Origin: Reichenbachiella ulvae
Lineage (GTDB): Bacteria > Bacteroidota > Bacteroidia > Cytophagales > Cyclobacteriaceae
DNA length: 64,000 bases
Assembly (NCBI RefSeq): GCF_025833875.1
Contig: NZ_JAOYOD010000001.1
Location: forward strand, 3,410,001-3,474,000
Direction: 5' to 3'
Shown here piece by piece: positions 20,432-29,239 of this stretch (position 1 is the first letter of the stretch; each line of letters starts with the position of its first letter). The position numbers were made by a program, and so were the translations under genes. Below the pieces are notes generated by a model. It was given only the letters and a program-made list of their open reading frames with translations. It was not told where the DNA came from and did no database searches.

Positions 20432-20803
20432 ATGAAAATACTGCATGATATATCGAAACGCAATGCACTGATCCTGATACTAGGGATGCTAGTGGGTATT
20501 GCTGTGATCGGGCAACCGATCGCCAAGGAATATATCAAGCATCACCAATGCTGCGAACTGAAAAAGGAGAGCAGCGACGAAAAGCAAGAGGACAGATCAA
20601 ACGAGCAGGAAGAAATTTCTGCACTGGAGGCAGTGGCTCCCGCCGCTCAGATTCAGGTGACCAGCATCGATTATGATTTGCTGGATACCGAAATCATATT
20701 CAGAGATTTCGTCTCGAACTTTAATCACGACTTTGTTGAGAAGTTGCCTCAGAAACTACTGAGAGTGCTTTTCAATTTCATTATTAGTCCGAACGCGCCC
20801 TAA
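20432..20803 (+). CDS. Single-span membrane protein upstream of secDF
   Basis: 123 residues: one N-terminal membrane segment (about 11-28), then a Cys pair (HHQCCELKKE), a Glu/Ser/Asp-rich linker and a hydrophobic C-terminus. Family not recognised. About 100 bp ahead of secDF on the same strand, so co-expression is possible. The gap holds a short GCCTTT/AAAGGC hairpin at 20825-20842 without a T tract. Confidence 0.6.
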   Translation: MKILHDISKRNALILILGMLVGIAVIGQPIAKEYIKHHQCCELKKESSDEKQEDRSNEQEEISALEAVAPAAQIQVTSIDYDLLDTEIIFRDFVSNFNHDFVEKLPQKLLRVLFNFIISPNAP

Positions 20804-20902
20804 GTTCGCCCTTACTTATCGATCGCCTTTCTCTCAAAAGGCACTCACACTCATTGAAGATTTTTAATCAAACAATAATTACATATTTAACATTATATAC
20901 CG

Positions 20903-23900
20903 ATGAAAAATAAAGGAGGAGTAGTACTGCTCACGATAGTGGTTTCGCTACTTTGTATCTATTATCTCTCGTTTACATTCGTAGCACAGCGAATCAACGA
21001 AGAGGCTACAGCAGCAGCTACTGTTGACAACACAACAGACTATGCTAAAAAGCAACAGTATCTGGATTCTATTTGGAAGGAGCCCGTTTACAACCTTTTC
21101 GGAGTTGAATTTACCTATCAGGAAATCAAAGAAACTGAACTCAACTTAGGTCTTGACCTTAGAGGGGGTATGCACGTGACTTTGGAAGTTTCACCTGTTG
21201 AAATCGTAAAAGGTATCAGCGGTGATAGTAAAGACCCTGACTTCCTCAAGGCTCTGGATATGGCCAAAACTAGAATCAAAGGAACGCAGCTGGATTTCGT
21301 TACTGAGTTTGCGAGCTCTTTCAAAGAAATTGCTCCAAGCAAATCTTTGGCAAGCGTATTCGCTACTGCTGCCAACAGAGGTCGTATCAGCCTAAGCACT
21401 TCTGACGAGGAAGTATTGGCATTGATCAACGAAGAGGTAGATGGAGCAATCGATCGTTCTTTCAACATCCTTAGAACTAGAATTGACAGATTCGGTACAT
21501 CACAGCCAAACATCCAGAGACTACAGGGAACTGGCCGTATCCAAATCGAGCTACCTGGTGTGGACAACCCAAACAGGGTAAGAAAACTATTGCAAGGCGT
21601 GGCAAAGCTAGAGTTCTGGGAAGTATATGAGATCAATGAGATCTTCCCTACCCTACAAGCCATGAATGACGCTGCTGTTAAGGATCAGAAGAAAGAGGAG
21701 CTTTCTAACTTGTTGTCCGATGATAGCGAAGAAGCTGCACCAGCACAAACAGAAAACATCGATGATTTATTAAGCGATGATACCGCAGAGGCAGAATTGG
21801 ATTCTGCAGAAGATCTAGCGGCTCAGCTAGAAAGCGACAGTACTGCATTGGATTCTGCAGCTATGGCAGCTAATGTGTCTCCATTGTTCAGCTTATTGCA
21901 AGCACAATACGGCTTGATCTACAATCTAAAAGATACCGCTAGAATCAATCGTGTATTGGACAACCCAGATGTTAAGAAGACGATTCCTTCTAACATGAAG
22001 TTCTTGTGGGCAGTGAAGCCTATCAGACCACAGGAGGTAACTGTAGATCAAAACGAATTCATCGAGCTATATGCAATCAAAACTGCAAGAGGTGGCAAAG
22101 CGCCATTGACAGGTGAAGTAATTGTAGATGCAAGACAGGAATTGGATCAGCGTTCTGCTCCATCTATCGGCATGAACATGAATGCAGAAGGTGCGAAGAA
22201 GTGGAAAAAATTGACTGGTGAAAACATCAACAGAAGAATCGCCATCGTGCTAGACAACTATGTCTATTCTGCCCCTAACGTACAAGGTGAAATCCCAGGT
22301 GGTAGTTCACAGATCACTGGTAACTTCACTCTGGAAGAGGCAAAAGATTTAGCAAACATCTTGAAAGCAGGTAGCCTTCCAGCACCTACAACTATCGTAG
22401 AAGACGTAGTGATCGGACCTACACTGGGTAAAGTTGCTCAAGAGCAAGGAATCATCTCTATCCTGGCCGGTCTGGGTATCGTGATTATTTTCATGATCGC
22501 CTACTACTCTAAAGGTGGATTGGTAGCTAACCTGGCACTTTTCTTCAACGTATTCTTCATCCTCGGAATTTTGGCTCAGCTAAGTGCTGCTTTGACATTG
22601 CCAGGTATCGCGGGTATCGTATTGACCATCGGTATGTCTATCGATGCGAACGTACTGATCTTTGAGAGAATCAAAGAAGAGCTACGCAACGGATCAGGAG
22701 TTAAGCAGGCGATTTCTGCTGGTTATAGCAAGGCTTACTCTTCTATTGTAGATGCGAACGTTACTACCTTATTAGTAGGATTTATCCTTTACTTCCTGGG
22801 ACAAGGACCAGTTAAAGGTTTCGCGATCACATTGATCATTGGTATTATCTGTTCATTCTTCTCTGCTGTATTCATTACTAGAGTGATTGTCGAGTGGATG
22901 ACTAAAAAGGGAGACCAGAGCAAAATTTCTTTCTCTACTCCATTCGCTAAGAACTTCCTTACGAATATCAATGCTGATTTCATCTCTAAGAGAAAAATAG
23001 CTTACATCTTTTCAGGGATTTTCATCACCATTGGTATCGTTGCGATGTTAGCCAAAGGATTGACTTATGGTGTGGATTTCACTGGTGGTAGATCTTATGT
23101 GGTTTCATTCGAAAACCCGGTAGTTCCTTCAGAATTGAAAACTGCTTTGGCAGATGATTTTGAAAAGTCTGGTGTAGAGGTAAAAACTTATGGCGCCAAC
23201 AACATCTTGAAAGTAACGACCAGTTACATGATCAACGATGAGTCTGATGAAGCTGATGCAACTGTAAAATCAGCATTGGTAGCTGGAATTTCAGACTTTA
23301 CTGGATTGAGCTATGTAGTAGACGACACTAAGGCAGGAGAAGGAGACTTCACCATCGCTAGTTCATCTAAAGTAGGTGCGACAATTGCGGATGACATCAA
23401 AAATGCTTCTTTCGAATCTGTAGCCTTCGCCTTGATCATGATCTTCTTATACATCTTGATCAGATTTAGAAAATGGCAATTCGGTCTGGGTGCGATCATT
23501 GCATTGTTCCACGATACATTATTTGTATTGTCTGCATTTGCAATCGCCAACTTAGCAGGAATCTCTTTCGAAGTGGATCAGGTATTCATCGCGGCGATGT
23601 TGACGATCATTGGTTACTCTATCAACGATACGGTGGTAGTATTTGACCGTGTGAGAGAAAACCTTGGGCTAAGACAAGGTTCTGAAATGAAACCAGTTTT
23701 CAATGAAGCACTCAACAGCACGATTAGCCGTACGATGATCACCTCTCTTACTACTTTGATTGTAGTAGTGATCTTGTTCTTGTTCGGTGGAGCTGTACTG
23801 AAAGGGTTCTCATTTGCACTGATCATTGGTATTTTGATTGGTACTTATTCTTCTATCTTCATTGCTACTCCAGTAGTAATCGATTTCAATAAAGAGAAAA

Positions 23901-23908
23901 AGAGCTAA
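20903..23908 (+). CDS. secDF: Fused protein-export membrane protein SecDF
   Basis: 1001 residues, both SecD and SecF in one chain as in most Bacteroidota. It uses the proton gradient to complete Sec-dependent export. Seen: GLDLRGG near residue 83, SecD membrane part with SIDANVLIFERIKEEL, SecF part starting near 700 with GVDFTGGRSY, and SINDTVVVFDRVREN near the end. A low-complexity acidic insertion of about 55 residues (near 270-325, SDD/EE/AED-rich) interrupts the periplasmic SecD domain. Confidence 0.97.
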   Translation: MKNKGGVVLLTIVVSLLCIYYLSFTFVAQRINEEATAAATVDNTTDYAKKQQYLDSIWKEPVYNLFGVEFTYQEIKETELNLGLDLRGGMHVTLEVSPVEIVKGISGDSKDPDFLKALDMAKTRIKGTQLDFVTEFASSFKEIAPSKSLASVFATAANRGRISLSTSDEEVLALINEEVDGAIDRSFNILRTRIDRFGTSQPNIQRLQGTGRIQIELPGVDNPNRVRKLLQGVAKLEFWEVYEINEIFPTLQAMNDAAVKDQKKEELSNLLSDDSEEAAPAQTENIDDLLSDDTAEAELDSAEDLAAQLESDSTALDSAAMAANVSPLFSLLQAQYGLIYNLKDTARINRVLDNPDVKKTIPSNMKFLWAVKPIRPQEVTVDQNEFIELYAIKTARGGKAPLTGEVIVDARQELDQRSAPSIGMNMNAEGAKKWKKLTGENINRRIAIVLDNYVYSAPNVQGEIPGGSSQITGNFTLEEAKDLANILKAGSLPAPTTIVEDVVIGPTLGKVAQEQGIISILAGLGIVIIFMIAYYSKGGLVANLALFFNVFFILGILAQLSAALTLPGIAGIVLTIGMSIDANVLIFERIKEELRNGSGVKQAISAGYSKAYSSIVDANVTTLLVGFILYFLGQGPVKGFAITLIIGIICSFFSAVFITRVIVEWMTKKGDQSKISFSTPFAKNFLTNINADFISKRKIAYIFSGIFITIGIVAMLAKGLTYGVDFTGGRSYVVSFENPVVPSELKTALADDFEKSGVEVKTYGANNILKVTTSYMINDESDEADATVKSALVAGISDFTGLSYVVDDTKAGEGDFTIASSSKVGATIADDIKNASFESVAFALIMIFLYILIRFRKWQFGLGAIIALFHDTLFVLSAFAIANLAGISFEVDQVFIAAMLTIIGYSINDTVVVFDRVRENLGLRQGSEMKPVFNEALNSTISRTMITSLTTLIVVVILFLFGGAVLKGFSFALIIGILIGTYSSIFIATPVVIDFNKEKKS

Positions 23909-23936
23909 TTCGAAAATTGAAATAATTTGAAACAAG

Positions 23937-23963
23937 AGCCCCGTCCATTGGTCGGGGCTTTTT
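23937..23963 (+). terminator. Terminator of secDF
   Basis: AGCCCCG (23937-23943) pairs with CGGGGCT (23953-23959), then a T run. The next gene starts 12 bp later. Confidence 0.85.
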
Positions 23964-23974
23964 ACTTTTATCAC

Positions 23975-24742
23975 ATGAAAGTAACGCTCATCGGTGGTGG
24001 CAAAGTAGCGAAAAGCTTAATGGCAGAAATGCTCGCTATTGAAGTATTGCATGAAGTATATGTTAGAAACGAAAAGGATAGAAAGTTGCTTGCTCTTAAT
24101 CACCCTCATGTCCGGTTCCCACATCAACTAGACTTTACAGATAGCGAATCCAACTTTTTCATTCTGGCAGTAAGCGACTCAGCAATAGAAGAAATAGCTG
24201 AGCAGATTGATCTACCAATCGATGCAATTCTGGCTCACACTTCAGGCACCATTCCATTGGATTCATTAAATAAAAAGAGATCTGCAGTATTCTATCCCCT
24301 CCAAACCTTTGCCGAGGGACAGCTCACCCAGCTCCAAAATGTGCCTCTCCTAATAGAAGCAACTGACCCGGATACTTTTAAGGCAACAGAAGCACTGGCC
24401 AGAAGATTGAGTAATAATGTAATAGCTGCAGATTCAGCCTTCAGGGCACAAATTCATTTGGCGGCAGTCTTCGCCAGCAACTTTAGTAATCGGATGCTAT
24501 ATGCTGCTGAACAAATACTCAGTGAAATGGGGCAAGAGCTAAATCTAATCGAACCACTGGTCCTACAGTCAATTCAAAATGTATTTCGAAAAGGAGCCAA
24601 TGAATCACTGACCGGTCCGGCACAGCGAGAAGATCAGGTTACGATAGAAAAACAGAAGCATTTATTAGAGCAAAGTCCTGAGCTTCAAGAACTCTACCAA
24701 ACCCTAACAAAGTACATCTTGAGCTCAAAAACTGCAAAATAG
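23975..24742 (+). CDS. Rossmann-fold plus DUF2520 protein
   Basis: About 255 residues. N-terminal NAD(P)-binding motif LIGGGKVAKSL at residues 4-14, SGTIPLDSL region, and a helical DUF2520 C-terminal domain starting near 125 (AVFASNFSNRML). Family members resemble ketopantoate reductase or pyrroline-5-carboxylate reductase but their reaction is unknown. ATG 23975 is chosen because the longer frame runs back through the secDF terminator. Confidence 0.85.
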   Translation: MKVTLIGGGKVAKSLMAEMLAIEVLHEVYVRNEKDRKLLALNHPHVRFPHQLDFTDSESNFFILAVSDSAIEEIAEQIDLPIDAILAHTSGTIPLDSLNKKRSAVFYPLQTFAEGQLTQLQNVPLLIEATDPDTFKATEALARRLSNNVIAADSAFRAQIHLAAVFASNFSNRMLYAAEQILSEMGQELNLIEPLVLQSIQNVFRKGANESLTGPAQREDQVTIEKQKHLLEQSPELQELYQTLTKYILSSKTAK

Positions 24743-24885
24743 CAGAACTCAGTTGAGTATAAAAGAATTGCTTTTTTTCACTCCCTAAAAGTAAAAATAA
24801 GAAAATCCCCTACTCGCACCTTGATTTTCCTATGACCGAAAGGCTCTTTTTTGGATAAAAAAGGCAGTTAGCGAATTTTTATTAG

Positions 24886-24933
24886 TTAATTACGAACAGG
24901 TGTCAACAAAACCCCTAATAAATTAATTACGAA
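24886..24933. repeat. Pair of 11-bp direct repeats before the SiaC-like gene
   Basis: TTAATTACGAA occurs at 24886-24896 and 24923-24933, 37 bp apart, in a 280-bp AT-rich gap. This could be an operator for the gene at 25023; nothing else is seen in the gap. Confidence 0.35.
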
Positions 24934-25022
24934 AATCCTGTATTTTATTAGCCAGCCAATTGCGGCAATTTTGAAGAACCATTTTTGATAAACTATAGCA
25001 TAACATTAATAACCACTAAGCT

Positions 25023-25460
25023 ATGAAAGGATATTTTATAAGACCGTCTAGAATTACTCCATCAGTATACTTCAATCCAAAGAATCAGTTGTTGGATGTA
25101 AGGGGTAAATCCAGCCCAGAAAATGCGTTGGCATTCTACAATGTGCTCTTACAAAACATAGATAGCTATGTGCAACTGGACGTAAGCAAGCTTACGGTGA
25201 ACATGGCATTTGAATACTTCAATACAAGTTCAAGCAAATGCCTATTTATGATATTAAGAAAATTAGAAAGCATTGAGCAACTTGGCAAAAAAGTAGTCGT
25301 GAATTGGTACTACGAAAGTGAAGACGAAGACATGAAAGAAGCAGGAGAGGATTTCAGCTCTTTCTTCGAGTACGAATTCAATTTCAAAGAAGTACCGGTG
25401 ATCAATACGCTTGGCGGAATTACCGACAAAGATGGCGGTAAAGACGGAAAAGCAGCTTAA
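25023..25460 (+). CDS. DUF1987 / SiaC-family regulatory phosphoprotein
   Basis: 145 residues. SiaC-type proteins act as partner-switch regulators controlled by phosphorylation on one Thr. Here the conserved LxYFNTSSSK segment is present as FEYFNTSSSK with Thr68, the equivalent of the Pseudomonas SiaC phosphosite. N-terminal TPSVYFNPKNQLLDVRG and SPENALAFYN also match. The usual partners SiaA (phosphatase), SiaB (kinase) and SiaD (cyclase) are not adjacent. Confidence 0.85.
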   Translation: MKGYFIRPSRITPSVYFNPKNQLLDVRGKSSPENALAFYNVLLQNIDSYVQLDVSKLTVNMAFEYFNTSSSKCLFMILRKLESIEQLGKKVVVNWYYESEDEDMKEAGEDFSSFFEYEFNFKEVPVINTLGGITDKDGGKDGKAA

Positions 25461-25490
25461 GCATTCATTCAGCATTAAAAAAGAAAAGTT

Positions 25491-25601
25491 ATGAAGCCTA
25501 AATTCAAATCAGCAGTAAGAACAATAGCTCAAGTATGTATTGGCACATTGGTAACCTACGGATTCGTATTTGCCTGCGCCATGTTGAGCGTAATGATATA
25601 G
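25491..25601 (+). CDS. Possible 36-residue membrane microprotein after SiaC
   Basis: Open frame of 36 codons plus TAG starting 30 bp after the SiaC stop. Basic N-terminus (MKPKFKSAVR) followed by a hydrophobic span ending in VFACAMLSVMI. An A-rich stretch (AAAAAAGAAAAG) precedes the ATG. Same transcript as SiaC is likely. No homologue recognised. Confidence 0.4.
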   Translation: MKPKFKSAVRTIAQVCIGTLVTYGFVFACAMLSVMI

Positions 25602-25640
25602 CGATTACTTTGCTTCTTTGTAGTGAGAGAGATTGTGGGA

Positions 25641-25655
25641 GGTGATACAATCACC
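25641..25655. repeat. Short palindrome in the SiaC 3' region
   Basis: GGTGATACAATCACC, a perfect 6-bp inverted repeat with 3-bp centre, in the stretch between the microprotein and the terminator; role unknown. Confidence 0.3.
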
Positions 25656-25725
25656 GTCGGCAGAGGCGCTATGAGAAAGAGATATTGAAAGCAAAGAGCA
25701 AAAGTAATTTAATTAAGGTGGTATG

Positions 25726-25757
25726 AGGCGCTGCAGATATGCAGGGCCTTTTTTATT
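25726..25757 (+). terminator. Terminator of the SiaC transcript
   Basis: AGGC-x-CTGCA (25726-25735) pairs with TGCAG-x-GCCT (25740-25749) with one G/G mismatch, followed by TTTTTTATTT that runs into the end of the convergent Lrp gene. Confidence 0.7.
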
Positions 25758-26220
25758 TCAAAGGGACGTTCTTTTGAAATACCGTCTCAAAGGAAATGTT
25801 GGTATCAGTACCCACTACCCCCTCCAAATCGTGGATTTTACCATATAGCACATCCCTCAGATGGTTGTTATCCCTGGCCATCACTTTGATCAACAAGGCA
25901 TACTTACCCGAGATATTACAGCATTCGATGATCTCAGGTATCCTCTCCAATTCCTTCACGATTTTAGGTATATACTTAGCATTTGCGATATCGATCCGAG
26001 TAAAAGCCTCTGTAGAATAACCAAGCACCGAAGCATTAAACCTATAGGTGGCATTCTCTAATATGCCTAACTGCCTCAACTTATTCACGCGCTGATGGAC
26101 CATCGTATTGGATATACCCAGCTCCTTGGCTACTGTCGAGAAGGGTACTCGGGCATTTTCACCCAAACGCCTCATGATCGCCCAATCCACTTCGTTAATT
26201 TGACTCTTATCTACAGCCAT
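25753..26220 (-). CDS. Lrp/AsnC family transcriptional regulator
   Basis: 155 residues. N-terminal winged HTH (VPFSTVAKELGISNTMVHQRVNKL, residues about 25-48) and C-terminal amino-acid-sensing RAM domain. It is divergent from the DUF1338 gene across a 134-bp gap holding a palindrome, so it probably controls that gene in response to an amino acid, plausibly lysine (inference). Confidence 0.93.
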   Translation of the reverse strand: MAVDKSQINEVDWAIMRRLGENARVPFSTVAKELGISNTMVHQRVNKLRQLGILENATYRFNASVLGYSTEAFTRIDIANAKYIPKIVKELERIPEIIECCNISGKYALLIKVMARDNNHLRDVLYGKIHDLEGVVGTDTNISFETVFQKNVPLK

Positions 26221-26264
26221 GCATTTAAATAATTTTACTTTTAACTTAAATCATATATATCAAT

Positions 26265-26276
26265 GTCAAATATGAC
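26265..26276. promoter_or_regulatory. Candidate Lrp operator between the divergent genes
   Basis: GTCAAATATGAC, a perfect 4-bp inverted repeat around AAAT/ATAT-rich centre, flanked on both sides by CATATAT(AT)ATCAA-like half repeats (26252-26262 and 26279-26288). Size and symmetry fit an Lrp/AsnC site. Confidence 0.45.
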
Positions 26277-26354
26277 TTCATATATCAACATTTCAAACCA
26301 TTAACTTCTTAATATTATAAATAATGAGTGACTTTGATTCTTTTTGTTATCGAT

Positions 26355-27137
26355 ATGAGTTACAAAGAAGTTATAGCAAAATGCTGGTCGGACTATGTGG
26401 ATAAAACGCCGTCTGCTGCAAAGATTCACGAAATCTTAGAAGGCCGTGGAGAGCACATAGTCAATGATCACATCGCGTTTCGAACATTTGGTCACCCAAA
26501 AGTCAACACAGACAAGCTAGCTGCTGTTTTTGTAGATTTAGGATACAAGGAGTCAGGAGAATACTACTTTGAGGCCAAGAAACTAAGAGCCAAGCACTAC
26601 GAGCACCCAGATACCGATGCACCTAGAATCTTTATCAGTGAATTGATTTTGGAAGAGTTTTCGGAGGGTCTTCAAAAGACAATAGATGGGCTGTGTATGA
26701 GCGTAGAGAAAGGAAAAATCAACTTTCCATCCAGACCATGGGGATTTCCTTCCTATAAAACTTATCAAAAGCTATTGGAAGAATCTGAGTACGCCGCATG
26801 GACCTATGTATTCGGTTTTTGTGCCAATCACTTCACGATTTTTATCAATCATCTAAAAAACATTCATTCACTGGAAGAAATGAATGAACTGTTGATCAAA
26901 GAAGGATTTCCTATGAATGTATCTGGCGGTATGATCAAAGGAAGCCCAGATCAGTTATTAGAACAATCCAGCATATTAGCGGACAAACAGGCGGTTCGTT
27001 TCCAGGAAGGGACATATGAAATCCCGTCTTGTTACTATGAATTTGCCAGAAGGTATCCTTCTAAGGATGGTGAACTATTTACTGGATTCATAGCCAAATC
27101 GGCCGACAAAATATTTGAAAGTACTCATTCGAGATAA
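26355..27137 (+). CDS. DUF1338 family protein (2-oxoadipate dioxygenase/decarboxylase-like)
   Basis: About 260 residues from ATG 26355. DUF1338 enzymes (HglS/YdcJ) are Fe(II) enzymes converting 2-oxoadipate to D-2-hydroxyglutarate in lysine breakdown. The early metal-His motif DHIAFRTF is present, as is the FCANHFTIF region with a further His. It is much shorter than Pseudomonas HglS (over 450 residues) and represents the short Bacteroidota/plant-like form. Divergent Lrp regulator next door. Confidence 0.82.
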   Translation: MSYKEVIAKCWSDYVDKTPSAAKIHEILEGRGEHIVNDHIAFRTFGHPKVNTDKLAAVFVDLGYKESGEYYFEAKKLRAKHYEHPDTDAPRIFISELILEEFSEGLQKTIDGLCMSVEKGKINFPSRPWGFPSYKTYQKLLEESEYAAWTYVFGFCANHFTIFINHLKNIHSLEEMNELLIKEGFPMNVSGGMIKGSPDQLLEQSSILADKQAVRFQEGTYEIPSCYYEFARRYPSKDGELFTGFIAKSADKIFESTHSR

Positions 27138-27212
27138 ATGCCCAGGGGATAATAAGCAACACTCTGACCCAAAATGATAACGGCGAAAGCCACAGACTCT
27201 TTTCATTATTAG

Positions 27213-27247
27213 CCTTGTCGGTCTTTTAGGACCGGCAGGGGCATTTT
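27213..27247 (+). terminator. Terminator-like hairpin after the DUF1338 gene
   Basis: 11-bp stem CCTTGTCGGTC (27213-27223) with GACCGGCAGGG (27230-27240) using G-U pairs, 6-nt loop, followed by GCATTTTC; weak T tract. Confidence 0.55.
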
Positions 27248-27296
27248 CTCCCTCCCAAAAAACAGACAAAAAACAGCACGCATTTGTCGATTCATA

Positions 27297-27304
27297 TATC
27301 TTTG
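27297..27304 (+). promoter_or_regulatory. -7 box of glycyl-tRNA synthetase, nearly leaderless
   Basis: TATCTTTG ends 5 nt before the ATG at 27310, so transcription should start at or just before the start codon. No -33 motif clear. Confidence 0.55.
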
Positions 27305-27309
27305 CGGCT

Positions 27310-28857
27310 ATGGCAAAGAATGAAGATCAAAACGAGCTAAAGAAAATAATATCCCATGCCAAAGAGTATGGATATGTATTCCCATCGAGTGAAATATATG
27401 ATGGCCTAAGTGCTACCTACGACTATGGACAGTATGGTGCCGAGCTGAAGAAAAATATCAGAGAATACTGGTGGAAAGCCATGGTGCAGATGCATGAAAA
27501 CATCGTAGGTATCGATGCATCTATCTTCATGCACCCTACTACCTGGAAAGCTTCTGGTCACGTAGATGCCTTTAACGATCCTATGATCGACAACAAGGAT
27601 TCTAAGAAACGCTACCGTGCCGATGTTTTGATCGAGGAGCATGTGGCTAAAATCGAAGCTAAAATCGATAAAGAAGTTGCCAAAGCGGCCAAACGCTTCG
27701 GTGATGATTTTGATGAAGCTCAATTCAAAGAAACCAATCCCAGAGTTCTGCAGAACCAGGAAAAGATAGATGCCATCAATGAGCGATTCAAAAAAGATAT
27801 TGAAGAAGAAAACTTTGAGGATCTAAAGCTTCTGATCGAAGAATTAGGCATAGCTGACCCTGTAAGCGGTTCTAAAAACTGGACAGAGGTTCGTCAGTTC
27901 AACCTGATGTTCTCTACAGAACTAGGGTCTGTAGCCGATGGTGCCAGCAAAATTTACTTGAGACCAGAAACCGCTCAAGGGATCTTTGTCAACTACCTAA
28001 ACGTCCAAAAAACAGGACGTATGAAGCTGCCATTCGGTATCGCTCAGACTGGAAAGGCCTTCAGAAATGAAATCATTGCCAGACAGTTCATCTTCAGAAT
28101 GCGTGAATTCGAGCAGATGGAAATGCAATTTTTCGTAAAGCCAGGTACCGAAATGGAATGGTATGAAAACTGGAAAGAAAAACGAATGAACTGGCACAGG
28201 TCATTGGGACTGGGAGAAGAGAACTACAGGTTCCATGACCACTTGAATTTGGCTCACTATGCCAATGCAGCATGTGATATTGAATTCAATTTCCCAATGG
28301 GATTCAAAGAGCTTGAGGGTATTCACTCTCGTACAGATTTTGATCTGAAAGCACATGAAGAGTACAGTGGCAAAAAACTACAGTTCTTTGATTCTGAAGA
28401 AGAAAAATCATACGTTCCTTACGTGGTAGAAACTTCCATCGGATTAGACAGGATGTTCCTTGCTATTCTTTCCAATTCGTACGAAGAGGAAACACTAGAA
28501 GATGGCAGCACGCGTACTGTTTTGAAAATACCAAAAGTATTAGCTCCAGTAAAAGCTGCTGTTTTGCCATTGCTAAACAAAGACGGATTGCCAGAAAAAG
28601 CCCGTGAGATTTTGAATGAGCTTAAGTTCTCTGTCAATGTGCAGTACGACGGCAAAGACGCCATTGGACGTAGATACAGAAGACAGGATGCTATCGGCAC
28701 CCCATACTGTATCACTGTCGATCACCAGACACTGGAAGATGGAACAGTAACCATCAGAGAGCGTGATTCGATGGAACAAAAACGAGTTTCTATCCAGGAG
28801 GTAGTTTCTGAAATCGAAAATGCAGTGGACTTGAAACCACTTTTGAAATCTCTCTAA
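27310..28857 (+). CDS. glyS: Glycine--tRNA ligase (single-chain, homodimer type)
   Basis: 515 residues. Class II synthetase of the eukaryote/Gram-positive alpha2 type: YGYVFPSSEIYDG and DYGQYGAELK at the start, motif 2 region (KAFRNEI, FRMREFEQMEMQFF) and motif 3 with ETSIGLDRMFLA; anticodon-binding domain in the last 100 residues. The insert near 100-165 is highly charged. Monocistronic, with a -7 box at the ATG and a terminator after. Confidence 0.97.
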   Translation: MAKNEDQNELKKIISHAKEYGYVFPSSEIYDGLSATYDYGQYGAELKKNIREYWWKAMVQMHENIVGIDASIFMHPTTWKASGHVDAFNDPMIDNKDSKKRYRADVLIEEHVAKIEAKIDKEVAKAAKRFGDDFDEAQFKETNPRVLQNQEKIDAINERFKKDIEEENFEDLKLLIEELGIADPVSGSKNWTEVRQFNLMFSTELGSVADGASKIYLRPETAQGIFVNYLNVQKTGRMKLPFGIAQTGKAFRNEIIARQFIFRMREFEQMEMQFFVKPGTEMEWYENWKEKRMNWHRSLGLGEENYRFHDHLNLAHYANAACDIEFNFPMGFKELEGIHSRTDFDLKAHEEYSGKKLQFFDSEEEKSYVPYVVETSIGLDRMFLAILSNSYEEETLEDGSTRTVLKIPKVLAPVKAAVLPLLNKDGLPEKAREILNELKFSVNVQYDGKDAIGRRYRRQDAIGTPYCITVDHQTLEDGTVTIRERDSMEQKRVSIQEVVSEIENAVDLKPLLKSL

Positions 28858-28879
28858 GAGAGGCTAACAAAAAAACATC

Positions 28880-28914
28880 AAAGCGTCTGTTTGAATAAAG
28901 CAGGCGCTTTTTTT
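28880..28914 (+). terminator. Terminator of glycyl-tRNA synthetase
   Basis: 10-bp stem AAAGCGTCTG (28880-28889) with CAGGCGCTTT (28901-28910), one G-U pair, then T run to 28914. Confidence 0.9.
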
Positions 28915-28990
28915 ATATATGGTAACTAAAGCAAGGCTCCCTATTATGATATCAGAAATCGTTAACTTTAACTAACGTTAATTATTACAG

Positions 28991-29239
28991 ATGGACATAC
29001 AATCAGAAAAACTTCGCTTAATAGAGCAATTGACCCAATTGCAAGACGAAAACTTGATTAAACAAATTAAGGTTCTATTGAATGAGACTAAAAACATCGT
29101 GGGCACTACCTCTGAAGGAAAATCAATCAATCAATCAGACCTTATACAAAGAGCCAAAGCATCTAATAAGGCCATAGAAGCAGGCAAAATCACTAGCATA
29201 GATGACCTGGAAAAGGAAACAAAAGACTGGCTTCTGTGA
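28991..29239 (+). CDS. Antitoxin-like protein of a RelE/ParE module
   Basis: 82 residues, mostly helical: N-terminal segment KLRLIEQLTQLQDENLI and a C-terminal segment ending EKETKDWLL, the layout common in Bacteroidota antitoxins paired with RelE/ParE toxins. Its stop overlaps the toxin GTG start (GTGA). Confidence 0.75.
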   Translation: MDIQSEKLRLIEQLTQLQDENLIKQIKVLLNETKNIVGTTSEGKSINQSDLIQRAKASNKAIEAGKITSIDDLEKETKDWLL

